Assembly: GCA_001598975.1 (NCBI GenBank)
Contig: BBXU01001845.1
Span: 1 to 11,756, forward strand
Length of the DNA stretch: 11,756 bases
Direction of reading: 5' to 3'
Origin: Parachlorella kessleri
Taxonomy: Eukaryota; Chlorophyta; Trebouxiophyceae; Chlorellales; Chlorellaceae
In this document: in pieces, positions 1 through 8,575 of the stretch
Layout of the letters: every line of letters begins with the position of its first letter
How positions within the stretch are numbered: the first letter of the stretch is position 1
Notes under the pieces: generated by a model
The model's input: only the letters and a program-made list of their open reading frames with translations
Database searches by the model: none
What the model was told of the DNA's origin: nothing
Program-made: the position numbers and the translations under genes

Positions 1-87
1 CGTTACCGAGCATGACGAGTGGTGGAGCGGTGCTGACCCTCGCCTCAATGCATTAGTCGCGGCCCCCCTCCCCCCTCCGCGCGCCCG

Positions 88-125
<38 letters not shown>

Positions 126-2600
126 GAAGGGATGTACCTCCGCGTGCACTGGCGGTGCACCAGGAACACTATTCGCCATTGGCGACCGACGGGCGGTAAC
201 CACCATCCACCTTCAAGTAACAGTACTTGCCTCCTCTGTGCCCCAGGCATCCAACAGCACGCTGACAGCTTGTGCCAGCAGGTTGTGTCTGTACCGCCTC
301 GCCGCCCCACCGGTATCCAGCAGCCGCATGATGGCCACAGCAGCTGGCAGGGTCAAGAAGGCCGTGTAGTCATTCGTGCCGCGCCAGAAGAAATCTCCTT
401 GGAACCCCTGCACACCCAGACAAGCCAGCCAGCCAGCCAGGCTTACCCAAGGCATACCCAAGGCTCTCTTGGCAAGTAGCTCTGGCATCCTATTCTACAT
501 GCCGCATCATTTGTCAGTTTGTTGTACACTGCGGTGATGCCAGAAAGCCTGGACCAAGGCGTTCACCCTGTGCATCCGCCACAGCAGCGGCTGGCAAGGT
601 GTAGCCCACCCGCTTCCCCCTGGAGCTCACCAGGTTGTAGCCATGGGATGTGACCAGCGGAGCCAGGCCTGCCTGCGCCTCGGGCGCAACCCACAGGAAG
701 GCGGTCCCCTTGGGGCTGCACAGCCACCTGCAGGGAACAGTGCGTTTCATGGGAGGGGGGGGGGGGGCTCTAAGACGCGCGGGTCTTGCGACCCCCATGT
801 GAAGTGGTAGGCCACGCCCGCAAAAGTATACAGTTAGAGCGTTGCAGAGGAGCACAGTGCACCCTTCAAGGTTGTATACTCCCAAATCACAAACAAGGGC
901 CAGGCCATGGGCCCCAAGCACGATAGAAGAGATGGCTTGATAGTACTTCCCCCCAACTCACTTGTGAAGGTTGGAAGTGTAGTAGGTGGCCCCAAGGGAT
1001 GCCAGGTCAAGGGTCACAGCACCCACAGCGTGGGCGCCATCCACCAGGGCCGGCACAGCGTAGCGCTTACAGAGGGCACACAGCTCATACACAGGCAGGT
1101 GCACAGGGAGGGCAGAGATGATGTGGTCGATGATACACAGCCTGATGCGGCCCTTGCCTGCATGGGTTACCCAGGGGGACAAGCTACCAGGGTGAGTTCT
1201 TCATTCTCCCAGCTGTCGGCGGTAGTCCCTTGTGCCAAGGAGCTTGTATTCAGGCCCACGGTTAGCAACAAGCCCCCGAGATGCCCTCGCTACTGATCGA
1301 CTGCACATCACATCGGCCTGCCTCAGCAATTGAATGGGCTTGCCCCATGCCGGACGCTGGCTGCCCAGGATTCAGATCCATGGGCTGCTGCTTGGGACAG
1401 ACAACCAATCGCCTATGCCATTTCAACCCTGTACCCAACCGTGGAACTTCCAGATGACCTGACCCAGCAGTTGCTCCTGCATCTCATCATACATGCAGCC
1501 GCCACCCCGGCTTCATACCTGCCGCCAGCCCCGCCTCAAACCTCTGCACCAGGCGGTGCCGGTCCTCCAGCACGTCCAGGATGCGCACCTCAACCAGGCC
1601 GGCACCCGCCTCCGCAGCCAGCCGTGCTGCTGCATTGCGGACCTGCAAGGGGACACCCTCGCCCACCCCTTCCTTGGTTGGTGAGGAGCAAGGTATGTCG
1701 AGCCTTCTGAGCAGATATCTTGCCAGCTTGGCTCCACACGGGATCTAAGTGTGCGATACTTGGACAGCGGCACACTACAATCTTCATCAGGCAGTCATGA
1801 CTGAAGGTTCTCCGGCTCTTACTGCCAGGCGTGGATCGATTTATATCATCTTCTGTTGATGGCAGGCATGCGAAGAGAGGAGGCAGGGGCGTCCTGGAGC
1901 GACAGGGCTGGCCGCAGCACTTCCCTGGGTCTTGCTGTGCCATTCATATTGATGGTGGGAAGAGCTTCATACAGGCATCTTTGCTCACCGCCGGGTAGGT
2001 GAGGTCAGTCACAAGGAGGTGCTCGCCTCGCTGCAACCTCAAGGAGTGCAGCACTGTGTTGACAGCGGTGGTCGCGTTGGGCAGGACGACCAGATCCCGC
2101 GGGTCAGCACCCACTTCCAGAGCAACGGCCCTCTGTGCTGCAATCATGCCTGCGTGACAAGCAGGGACACCTCCGCACACACGGCCTGCCGTAGGTTGGG
2201 TGGCTGCCGTACCTTTGCCGTTGCTTGTGTGCAGGCGAGTGTCGAAAGAGGTGGACACCGGCCTGGGATAGAACAAGCTCCTTCATAAGTGAGCCCCCCC
2301 TGCAGCGTTGCCTGTCCCACTAGTAGCAGCAGACAGGCCTGCACCCCACCCTTCTTTGCGGCTGGCTGCTGTGCACCGCTGCTAGGAATGCTTCCCACCT
2401 TGCAGAGCCTCTGTCTCCATGAACAGCACCGGCTGTGCCTCCTGGCGCCGGTGGTAGAAGGCCTGGGCCTCAAACAGCAGCCGCAGCGTCGCACCATAGC
2501 TGCCATGGTTTAGGTAAGTCACCCCTGGGTCAAGCAGGAACAGCTCCTCCCTTGCAGCAGCCCCAAACTCCACGACTGGTTGGCCGGCAGCTGTCTTGGC
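1..2600 (-). CDS. PLP-dependent class V aminotransferase-superfamily enzyme (isopenicillin-N epimerase / cysteine desulfhydrase-like), partial
   Basis: Seven minus-strand exons, in gene order: 2600-2399, 2149-1989, 1642-1519, 1157-962, 727-631, 407-231 and 43-1. All join in phase and give about 333 residues. Visible features, numbered from the first exon: an N-terminal TYLNHGSYGA segment (28-37) typical of the family; PNATTAVNTV (91-100) in the cofactor-binding region; IIDHI..LPV; VDGAH (201-205), whose Asp should contact the PLP pyridine nitrogen; SNLHKW with the Schiff-base lysine at 228; and FFWRGTNDYTAF further on. The order and spacing fit isopenicillin-N epimerase-like proteins, and the SNLHKW, RGT.DY and DAWGT blocks recall plant L-cysteine desulfhydrase. 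The substrate cannot be read from the sequence; epimerase, C-S lyase (desulfhydrase or Egt2-like) and other roles remain open. The last exon runs off the left edge, so the C-terminal part is missing. No in-frame ATG precedes the N-terminal motif, so at least one short upstream exon must exist. No targeting peptide can be judged. Confidence 0.88.
44..230 (-). other. Probable GC-AG intron of the class V enzyme gene
   Basis: On the minus strand the upstream exon ends ..GGCACAGAGGAG and is followed by gcaagt, the classical GC-donor consensus. The acceptor is ttgag at 46-44. Joining there keeps phase 0 and reads DAWGTEE then ARVSTAPPLVMLGN, which matches the family pattern of a DAWGT segment shortly before a Pro-Pro..Met..Gly segment. 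Reading on without splicing meets an in-frame TGA, and no GT donor with good consensus and matching phase is visible before it. The intron carries a long (TG)n tract on the transcribed strand. Confidence 0.6.
89..123. repeat. (CA)n dinucleotide microsatellite, about 17 units
   Basis: An uninterrupted CA run on the plus strand, read as TG in the minus-strand transcript. It lies inside the last visible intron of the class V enzyme gene, ending about 45 nt upstream of that intron's acceptor, and a C-rich plus-strand stretch (61-84) lies between. Its length makes it likely to vary between strains. Confidence 0.97.
423..464. repeat. (AGCC)4 tetranucleotide run plus a 9-nt direct repeat
   Basis: Four AGCC units (423-438) are followed by two copies of acccaaggc (about 445-463). 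Both are within intron 5 of the minus-strand enzyme gene, just upstream of the exon at 407-231 in its reading direction. They are simple-sequence intron DNA with no evident function. Confidence 0.8.
755..767. repeat. 13-nt G homopolymer (C-run in the minus-strand transcript)
   Basis: Thirteen consecutive G on the plus strand. In the minus-strand gene it is a C-run starting 27 nt upstream of the acceptor at 728, so it forms most of the polypyrimidine tract of intron 4 (961-728). Confidence 0.95.
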
Positions 2601-3149
2601 CTGTATCCAGCAGGTGCGCAAGTGCTTTTACTTTTGGGAGGCACCATCACAAAACAGGGTGGTACTGAGCTTCACCCGTGAGCTGCATCCACGGCTGCCA
2701 CAGCAAGTGTACGGGTTCCTTGGTGTGGTACAAACAGTGCTACTGGGAGCCTTGCCTGCGCCATCTCAAGCCAGGCGGCCACTGGTGGGCACTGCGGCCA
2801 GTGCAACTCCTGTTGGCTCTGTATCTGGCGTGCAACTTCCACAAGCCAGGGAGGGTTCGAGGGCTGGAACGCCTGAGGATTCTTGACTATCGTCACAGCA
2901 GCGTCATCACCTGCACAGCATCCCTTGATGCATGATCCTGGTAGGCTAAGGGATGTTCTTAACTGCCTGCTGTTCTCTAGTGGGGAGCTCACCCAACATA
3001 TCAGTTGGGTTGCCTCGACGGATCAGTCGCTGAAGCCACAGTACCGCAGCGACAACCCCGGCGTGCAGAGCAAGTGCATGTGCTGGGTCCATTTACCAGG
3101 TAACAGTCCACTTAACGCGACAATGTGTTAGTGGGAACGCAATGTCCTG
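2601..3149. promoter_or_regulatory. Shared upstream region of two divergent genes
   Basis: The class V enzyme gene runs left from here and the RPAP2-like gene runs right, so both promoters and any 5' UTRs should fall in about 0.4-0.55 kb, depending on where the enzyme gene starts. No TATA box or other core motif stands out. A stop-free minus-strand stretch at 2672-2992 has no ATG near its 5' end and no recognised similarity. It could hold untranslated leader, an unrecognised first exon or chance open frame. I see no other feature. Confidence 0.5.
2756..2764 (-). other. Candidate first coding exon of the class V enzyme gene
   Basis: The gene needs an upstream start because its first recognisable exon has no in-frame ATG. 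One phase-compatible solution is ATG at 2764 followed by two codons (Met-Ala-Gln), then a GC-type donor (gcaagg, 2755-2751), joining to the acceptor at 2601. This gives a protein starting MAQAKTAAGQPVVEFG. It needs a rare GC donor, the acceptor has a weak pyrimidine tract, and other upstream ATGs are possible. It is a suggestion only. Confidence 0.2.
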
Positions 3150-3150
3150 A
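3123..3150 (+). promoter_or_regulatory. Two 2-codon uORFs directly before the proposed RPAP2-like start
   Basis: ATG-TGT-TAG lies at 3123-3131 and ATG-TCC-TGA at 3142-3150. The last A of the second stop is the first base of the proposed ATG at 3150 (TGATG overlap). They matter only if transcription starts upstream of 3123, which cannot be seen here. Confidence 0.3.
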
Positions 3151-6100
3151 TGAAACCCAACACCCTGCAGGACAAGCTTGGCGCCATGCCGGCTAACGAA
3201 GAGTGCTCAGACAAGCTGGTAGGTATCGTCCCCACTTTCACTGCAATACTGTTACTTGAACTGTGGCATGCACTTCTGCATGCGCAGCTGTCGTCACAAC
3301 TCTTGCGACAGAAGCTGTAGCCATTTGCTCCTGTAACGCTGGAATACACTTCTGGTCAAGTACCGGTGGTGCAAAGGCGGTCATGACCGCGGACTATATT
3401 CCAGAGCTGTCCTACGACCCTGACGGTGCGGCAACTAGGGCGTGATGCTGGCTTGCCAGTTTGCAGAGGCATGGCTTGTGGGAACGTTCTCAAGCTCCTG
3501 TAGTTGTTAGCGCTTAGTTCCCGCAGGACACTCTCGCAATTGCACTGCAACCACCCCTGCCTTCCTGGTGCAGGTCATGCAGCAACCACTGCCTACCCGG
3601 AACAACTGGCTGGGAGAAAGGGTGGCAGTGAGCCACTCCTCAAAACAGCCTTCAATGGCCACTATAAGCAGCATGTAGCCGTAGTGGCGGCAGGCACAGC
3701 TGCTGGTGGCGAGGCAGGCTGTGAGTGTCCCTCAAGTTCGCAGCAGCCCCGACAGGTGGACGCAGCAGCAGCTGCGGCCCCCGCCCGCACCAACGGCGGT
3801 GTAAACGCAGGGGCTGTTGCGGGGCAAGAGCGTAAGGCAGCACCTCGGGCGCAGCCAGCAAAGAAGACCCCTGTTGAAATGCGCGCAAAGGCGGTGTTCA
3901 GGGCCCTGGAGAAGTGAGTCAACAACGACGCAGCACCTGACCCAGCTGGTTGCTTAGGTTCGCCTGCCCCCACAGCTGGGCATCTGATGTGGACACCTCT
4001 ATCGGTGCTTGTCTACCTCGCTGTGCTCCCAGGGCTCCAAGGCTGCGTGCAGCTGTGGTAGCCCGCTGGTGGGACAAGTTTAGCACAGGCTTGAAGGCCC
4101 GTGGCTGGATGGTGTTGTCTCAACTGTCGATGGTGCTTGGTGGCTGCAGGCTGCTAGAACAGGGGGCCGAGAGTGAGGCGCAGCTGTGGGCGGTGGCGCG
4201 CATCATGTCGGGCGAGGAGTTTGCACAGGTTTGTGTAGAGGCTGTGACCAGCTCGTCGGGGGACACGTTTGTCGAGAAGCAAGCCTGCTGTGCATCTGCA
4301 TGGAAAGAACAGCTGCAACAACAAGCAGGCCTGCTGCACAGTGGTTGGGATGAGCAGTGCAAGTATTGAATGGCAAGGTAGATAGGAATTCGACTCTCAA
4401 GCGTGATCCATCTATCGCAGGTCGCAGAGGAGCGCTATCTGGCGGGCCTCTGTGGGAACCCCCTGTGCTCGTCACCCGCACCCTGCCAGCCCACAGGCAG
4501 CGCCAAGTACAAAATAGACCTCACCCACCAGTTGGTGTATGAGCGAGAGGGGCCGGCACTGTTTTGCAGCTCGGATTGCGAGACCGCTGTGCGCACTTTC
4601 GCTTCTAGGCTGGGCCCCGAGTCAGCGGCGCAGCACCGCTTTGAGCTGCTTCTGCACCAGGCGCGACAGCAACCGAGGGGCCAGCAGGCGCAGCAGAGCA
4701 GCGAGGTGCCCGTACAGCAAGCAGCCGTGGACGCATTTGGGCAGCAACAGCGGCAGCTGCCTGGGGAGCAGCAGGTTTCACAGCAGCGGAATGGGGGCTT
4801 GCCGGCGGTGGCTGTCACCGCTGCGGCTCCTGCGCTTGCCCCCTTGAGCTGTCACCCTCCCTCAGCCCCAGCAGCCTTGACAGACAGGGCCTCCAGCAGG
4901 CAGCCAGGGAGCCCCGTGATGGTAGCTGATGGCCTTGCCAAGGGCAAAATCCGCTGGGATCATGGGCAGTCTGCCATGCAGTGGACACCTAACAGGTCAC
5001 CGGCAGCACCTGCACAACCCCGAGCGGCAGCAGGGCGTGTCTCTGGGGCCAGGGCGGCGCCGGTGCCAGGCTTCCAGGCCGCCAATGGTAATGGCGGCAG
5101 CAGCAGCAGCAGCGTTGCTGGGGTCACTGAGGGACTGAGCGGTAGCAGCAGCGACAGCAATAGGAATCAAAAGGGTAGCGTGGGCAGTGGCGGTGTTGGC
5201 AGCGGGCCTAGGGGGGTGTTGAAGAAGAAGCCAGAGTTTGCTGCCGGCACGACTAAGATACCCATCATGCTGTCGGAAGTCAAGGTGGGAGGGTGGGCTG
5301 GACCAGCTACTGTAGTAATGTCTAATGCAGCAGCAGCAGCAGCCCTGGTGATACTTCTTGTTCTTATGGGTGTGTGCCTGCCCTCGTGTCATTGCAACTA
5401 CTGCAAGTGTGCACCTTTTCAGCTGTGTGTCATGCTAGCTTGAGGCCAGCAGGGGCGGCAGCAGGGCTGAGACAATGTAATATTTTGCCAACTGCCTGCA
5501 GGAGCGCGACCCTCTGATGGTGGCAGCAGACACAGCGCAATCCCTGCAAGCTGACGTGGCCCAAGCAGCTGCTGGGCCCCGCCGTGTGACCTTCTCCGCC
5601 GCCTCTCGCGTGGGACCGCGGGCAGTGGAGGGCTATGTCCCCCGCTCTGGCAAGTCGCAGTTCAAGCAGATACAACGGGAATCCGAAGGAGCGGCGCTGG
5701 AGCAGGAGAGGGAGCGGCGGCGGCGCGTGAGGTTCAGTGATGAGGAGGGAGGCTCGCTTGAGATGCCCTCGGCGGCCGAGCTGGCAGCTACAGCGGCGGC
5801 AACCGCGGCGCCTGCCATGGCTGCCGGGCGACAAGGTGGAATGGCTGGGGCAGGCGCAGACGGCAGTCAGGCACTGGCAGCAAGTGAGGGCGAGGCTCAG
5901 CCGTCAGGTGCAGCTGCAGCAGCAGCAGCCAATGTCGGCGAGGCTGGCACCGCTGGTACTCAGCATCTTGCAGCTGATGCAGCAGTGGTGGACAGGGATG
6001 CCGGAGGGTCTGCCTCGGGACTTGCGCAGCCCTCCACCGCTGGTGCTGGTGCTGCTGCCGCCCCTGTTAGCGACGCTGGCACCCCTGCAGTGCTCGTCTT

Positions 6101-8063
6101 TGACGTTGATGACCCCGAGAGCCCGCTTGAGGCCGGGGACGCTGCCAGCCTGGCAGCCCACTTTGGGCGGCTCCGAGTTGTTGAAGGCGAGGCCGCGGGG
6201 GGGGGACTGGCGGCAGGAGATGGCATCAATACGGTGGGTAGGGTGAGGGGTGCTGGTCTTTGCGGCAGAAACCTCAGACAGATGCAAGTTTGTTTGACGG
6301 CCCTTCCCACCTGGGCCAGTTGGCAGGCTGGAGAGGGTGCTCATTGGCAAGCTTTCCAGCATGCGAATGAGCAACCTTTTGTACCCTTTAGTGTTGCGTG
6401 GTGTGGGGAATCTCTTGATGAGGGCCAGCTCCCAGCCACATGATAGCATGCCCTGGTAGGAAAGACCTCTCGCCTGCATTATGAGAACGCGACCGCAGGG
6501 CACCTGCTCTCTGAGCAGATCAATGTAACACAAGCGAAGGCGCGGCCCGTGAAGTGGGTTTGTCTCAGTGGTCTTTTATAGGCAGTTGCGGAGGTGGCTG
6601 TTATGGTGTTTCCTAGGTTACTGCCTGGCTGCAGAACGCACCCAACGGGTTGGTCCCGCCAGCGCCCAGCACACCATCCCCGGACCAGACACAGCAGCCT
6701 CAGCGGGGTCAGCAGGCGCAGCAGCAGTCTCAGCAAGCCCAGCAGGCCTCTTTGGAGGAGGCTGTGACACGACAGATGCAGGCCAGCATGCGCAAGCTGT
6801 TCCCCCGCCTGTCTGCCACGCTGCCTGCTGAGCTGGACGCCAGCGTGGAGGCTGACCTGGCATCAGACAGCGATGATGCTGACTCAGCTGGCTGGTCCAG
6901 CAGCGAGGAGGAGGAGGGCGGGTGAGTGTAGTGTGCCGCTTCCGGGTCTTGTGTGGCTGGTTTGTGCATATGCCAGCTAGGGCTTGCCTGGTTTGTGTGC
7001 TGGCATTCTAGTGGGGCCTTGTGCGCCTTGGCAGCTGCTGCACCCTGCGTGGTGATGCCGAAGGGTTTGGGAAGGGGAGACCTACGGCCAGTGGCCTGGA
7101 TGTCAAATTAAAGGGTATAACCAGCTGCTCTGCATTACTGCATGTCCCAAAGAAGGCTTTCTAAGGTGGCCTCTCGCTGCTTGCTTACAGCTTCTATGAA
7201 CTCCTCTCCCTGCTTGGCTGCAGGCTTGTGGCCAGCAGCGACGATGATGAAGTTGCCGGCGGCCGCCGCCGCTCCGCCTACCGCATGACGCTGTCCTTTT
7301 TCGGGACCCTCTTCACGCACCTGGAGTCGTGGATTACTGACGCAACCCTGGAACACCTAGCCACGCCACCACGCGCCGGGGCAGGCGCAACCGCAGCAGC
7401 AGCGTCGCCTCCCTCGGCCCACTCTGCACAGATTGAGGCGGTGCTGACGCGCTTTTTAGCAACGGCGCTGCCAGCTGTCGTGCAGCAGCTGGGCATTGCG
7501 GTGCCGCGGGGCGAGGTAGAGCGTCAGCTGTCGGAGCTGCTGCACACCATGCGCTTCTCGGGGCCGCTGCCGCCTTTCAAGGTGTGTCGTGCCCAACACT
7601 GTGTTGCTGCCAGCCAGCTGCATGAGGAGTTCCAGGTTTTAATGGGCTTGGGAGTTGGGAGTGCTCTGCTTAGGGTCTAATCACCAGCTGATCTGTGCAG
7701 TAATGCAGCCCTAGGAGTGTTTTGGGCTGTCAGGGGCTGGCGGTCGGCTGCGTTCTCACCGCCTGAGTCCTGAGGGTGCTGGCCCATCACGCGGCACTGC
7801 ACTGTCCCAGCCAACCCTGCACCACACCTGACCCGCCTGACTCACTTGCGATGCGCACTTCCCGCACTATGCTGCAGGGCCCCCAGTGGCAGCTGGTTAC
7901 AGTCATCCTGCTTAAGGCACTGTCGCTGGAACGGTCGCCTTCGCTGCGCGCAGCCTTTGAGACGCGGGAGGGCATTCACCGCCTGAACAAGGCACTGGCG
8001 GGGTTCAGCTTTACCATCGAGGAGTTCTGTGCGGTGCTGGAGCTGCTGTGTCCTGTGGAGTAG
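3150..8063 (+). CDS. RPAP2: RPAP2/Rtr1-family protein, putative RNA polymerase II CTD phosphatase or Pol II assembly factor
   Basis: Eight exons: 3150-3222 (tentative), 3574-3913, 4150-4228, 4421-5284, 5502-6233, 6635-6921, 7224-7581 and 7878-8063, about 972 residues. The RTR1 domain spans roughly residues 125-230, with a helical lead-in and cysteines 175, 180, 213 and 217 in a CX4C..CX3C zinc site. Family members bind Pol II and are linked to removal of CTD Ser5 phosphate and to Pol II nuclear import; catalysis by the family is debated. Residues 240-790 are low-complexity (Gln, Ala, Ser), with RVTF (480-483), RVRF (527-530) and an acidic Ser/Asp/Glu patch around 775-800. The last 125 residues, ending in QWQLVTVILLKALS and a Leu-rich tail, resemble the C-terminus of plant RPAP2 homologues, which animal and yeast members lack as far as I recall. 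Exons 2-8 join cleanly in phase. Exon 1 is less sure: ATG 3186 (gccATGcc) is an alternative start in the same frame, and another upstream exon is possible. Confidence 0.87.
4421..4609 (+). other. RTR1 zinc-binding core within the RPAP2-like gene
   Basis: This exon opens with VAEERYLAGLCGNPLC, followed by KYKIDLTHQLVYE and FCSSDC. These are the three signature blocks of the RTR1 domain: the CGxPLC zinc loop, the KYKI beta strand and the FCS..C helix start. Likely zinc ligands are Cys codons at 4451, 4466, 4565 and 4577. A fourth-ligand Cys, as in animals, is present rather than the His of yeast Rtr1. The helix feeding into this core comes from the preceding exons (LLEQGAESEAQLWAVARIM at 4151-4207), so the domain is split by two introns. 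Confidence 0.9.
5327..5343. repeat. (GCA)n run in intron 4 of the RPAP2-like gene
   Basis: Five GCA units just downstream of the 5285 donor. A similar AGC run near 5096-5113 encodes five serines in the preceding exon. Both are simple repeats typical of this gene's low-complexity middle. Confidence 0.75.
6234..6634 (+). other. Intron 5 of the RPAP2-like gene (401 nt)
   Basis: Donor gtgggt at 6234 and acceptor ggctgcag ending at 6634, phase 0. It is the longest intron of this gene. I see no gene or structured element in it; a TGTAA at about 6522 is inside the intron and is not taken as a poly(A) signal. Confidence 0.75.
6922..7223 (+). other. Intron 6 of the RPAP2-like gene (302 nt), splitting the acidic patch
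   Basis: Donor gtgagt at 6922 and acceptor ggctgcag ending at 7223, phase 2. Joining restores a glycine codon and fuses two Ser/Asp/Glu-rich halves (SSSEEEEGG and LVASSDDDE) into one acidic patch. I see nothing else in it. Confidence 0.8.
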
Positions 8064-8397
8064 GCGGGCGGGCACCGCTCCGCGGACTGCTGCTAGCCTA
8101 GCAGGCTCTCTGTTGGCTGCTGGGCCTGGTGGCTGGTGTATTTGGTGGGACGCTGGGAGGGCAGCGTCCTCCTGCTGAGGGTCACTTCTGGGAAGGTCAC
8201 TGCAGGCAACTGGCTTATGGTTTCCGGATCTTGGTTGAGTTAATGTGCGGTATCGTGCCCGCCGGTGCAAGCCTCATGCAATTGAAGTACTGTGTGCATT
8301 GTATGTGTCCCAGTGGCATGCCTGACTGGATCGTAGGCCTCTCCTCTATGTGGGGGTCATTTGCCTGCAATCGGTTGCCCTATACTGCGTACCATAC

Positions 8398-8413
8398 CAC
8401 GTGACGTCAATTG
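8398..8413. promoter_or_regulatory. Overlapping palindromes CACGTG / TGACGTCA / CAATTG
   Basis: CACGTG (8398-8403) overlaps a perfect TGACGTCA (8402-8409), which overlaps CAATTG (8408-8413). The first two share the ACGT core bound by plant-type bZIP and bHLH factors. The site is in the inferred 3' UTR and about 770 nt upstream of the TPR gene's ATG, so a regulatory role is only a possibility. Confidence 0.3.
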
Positions 8414-8554
8414 CTGCATCCTTCTCTATGGTTTGTGCTGCTATGCGGTGTATAGTAGACTCGTCAGGCCTGCAGCATTCTCTGTGCTTTGCCCTTTGGC
8501 CAGCCTGAAGTAGGATACCTGCTTTCGGCTCGGGTTGTCCCTTAGTTAGCCTTT

Positions 8555-8559
8555 TGTAA
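8555..8559 (+). terminator. TGTAA polyadenylation signal
   Basis: TGTAA is the usual poly(A) signal in chlorophyte nuclear genes. This is the first copy downstream of the RPAP2-like stop codon; cleavage would be expected some 10-20 nt later. TGTAA copies inside the gene fall in introns or coding exons. Confidence 0.6.
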
Positions 8560-8575
8560 TGCTGACTTCTGCGCC

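Larger units (their letters stand above)
8064..8575 (+). other. 3' UTR of the RPAP2-like gene
   Basis: About 0.5 kb runs from the TAG stop (8061-8063) to just past the first TGTAA on this strand. The length is ordinary for green algal mRNAs. The right boundary is inferred from the signal at 8555. Confidence 0.55.

Noticed and set aside
423..440. Tandem AGCC units as a CRISPR-like or satellite array
   Set aside because: Only about four 4-nt units and no spacers; an ordinary intronic microsatellite.
1..2600. Reading the minus-strand enzyme as a frameshifted pseudogene because its motifs fall in several frames
   Set aside because: Every frame change coincides with a consensus donor/acceptor pair and exact phase match, and the key PLP residues are intact.
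2844..2860. ggttcgagg, resembling a tRNA T-arm
   Set aside because: The flanks do not pair as a T stem and no cloverleaf is visible.
5475..5480. TGTAA in intron 4 of the RPAP2-like gene as an early poly(A) site
   Set aside because: Coding sequence clearly continues after the next acceptor (5502) in phase. A minor short isoform cannot be excluded but nothing supports it.
5904..6533. 209-codon minus-strand open frame opposite exon 5 and intron 5 of the RPAP2-like gene
   Set aside because: It crosses the supported exon/intron boundary at 6233 with no change in character and is low-complexity antisense of the Ala-rich exon.
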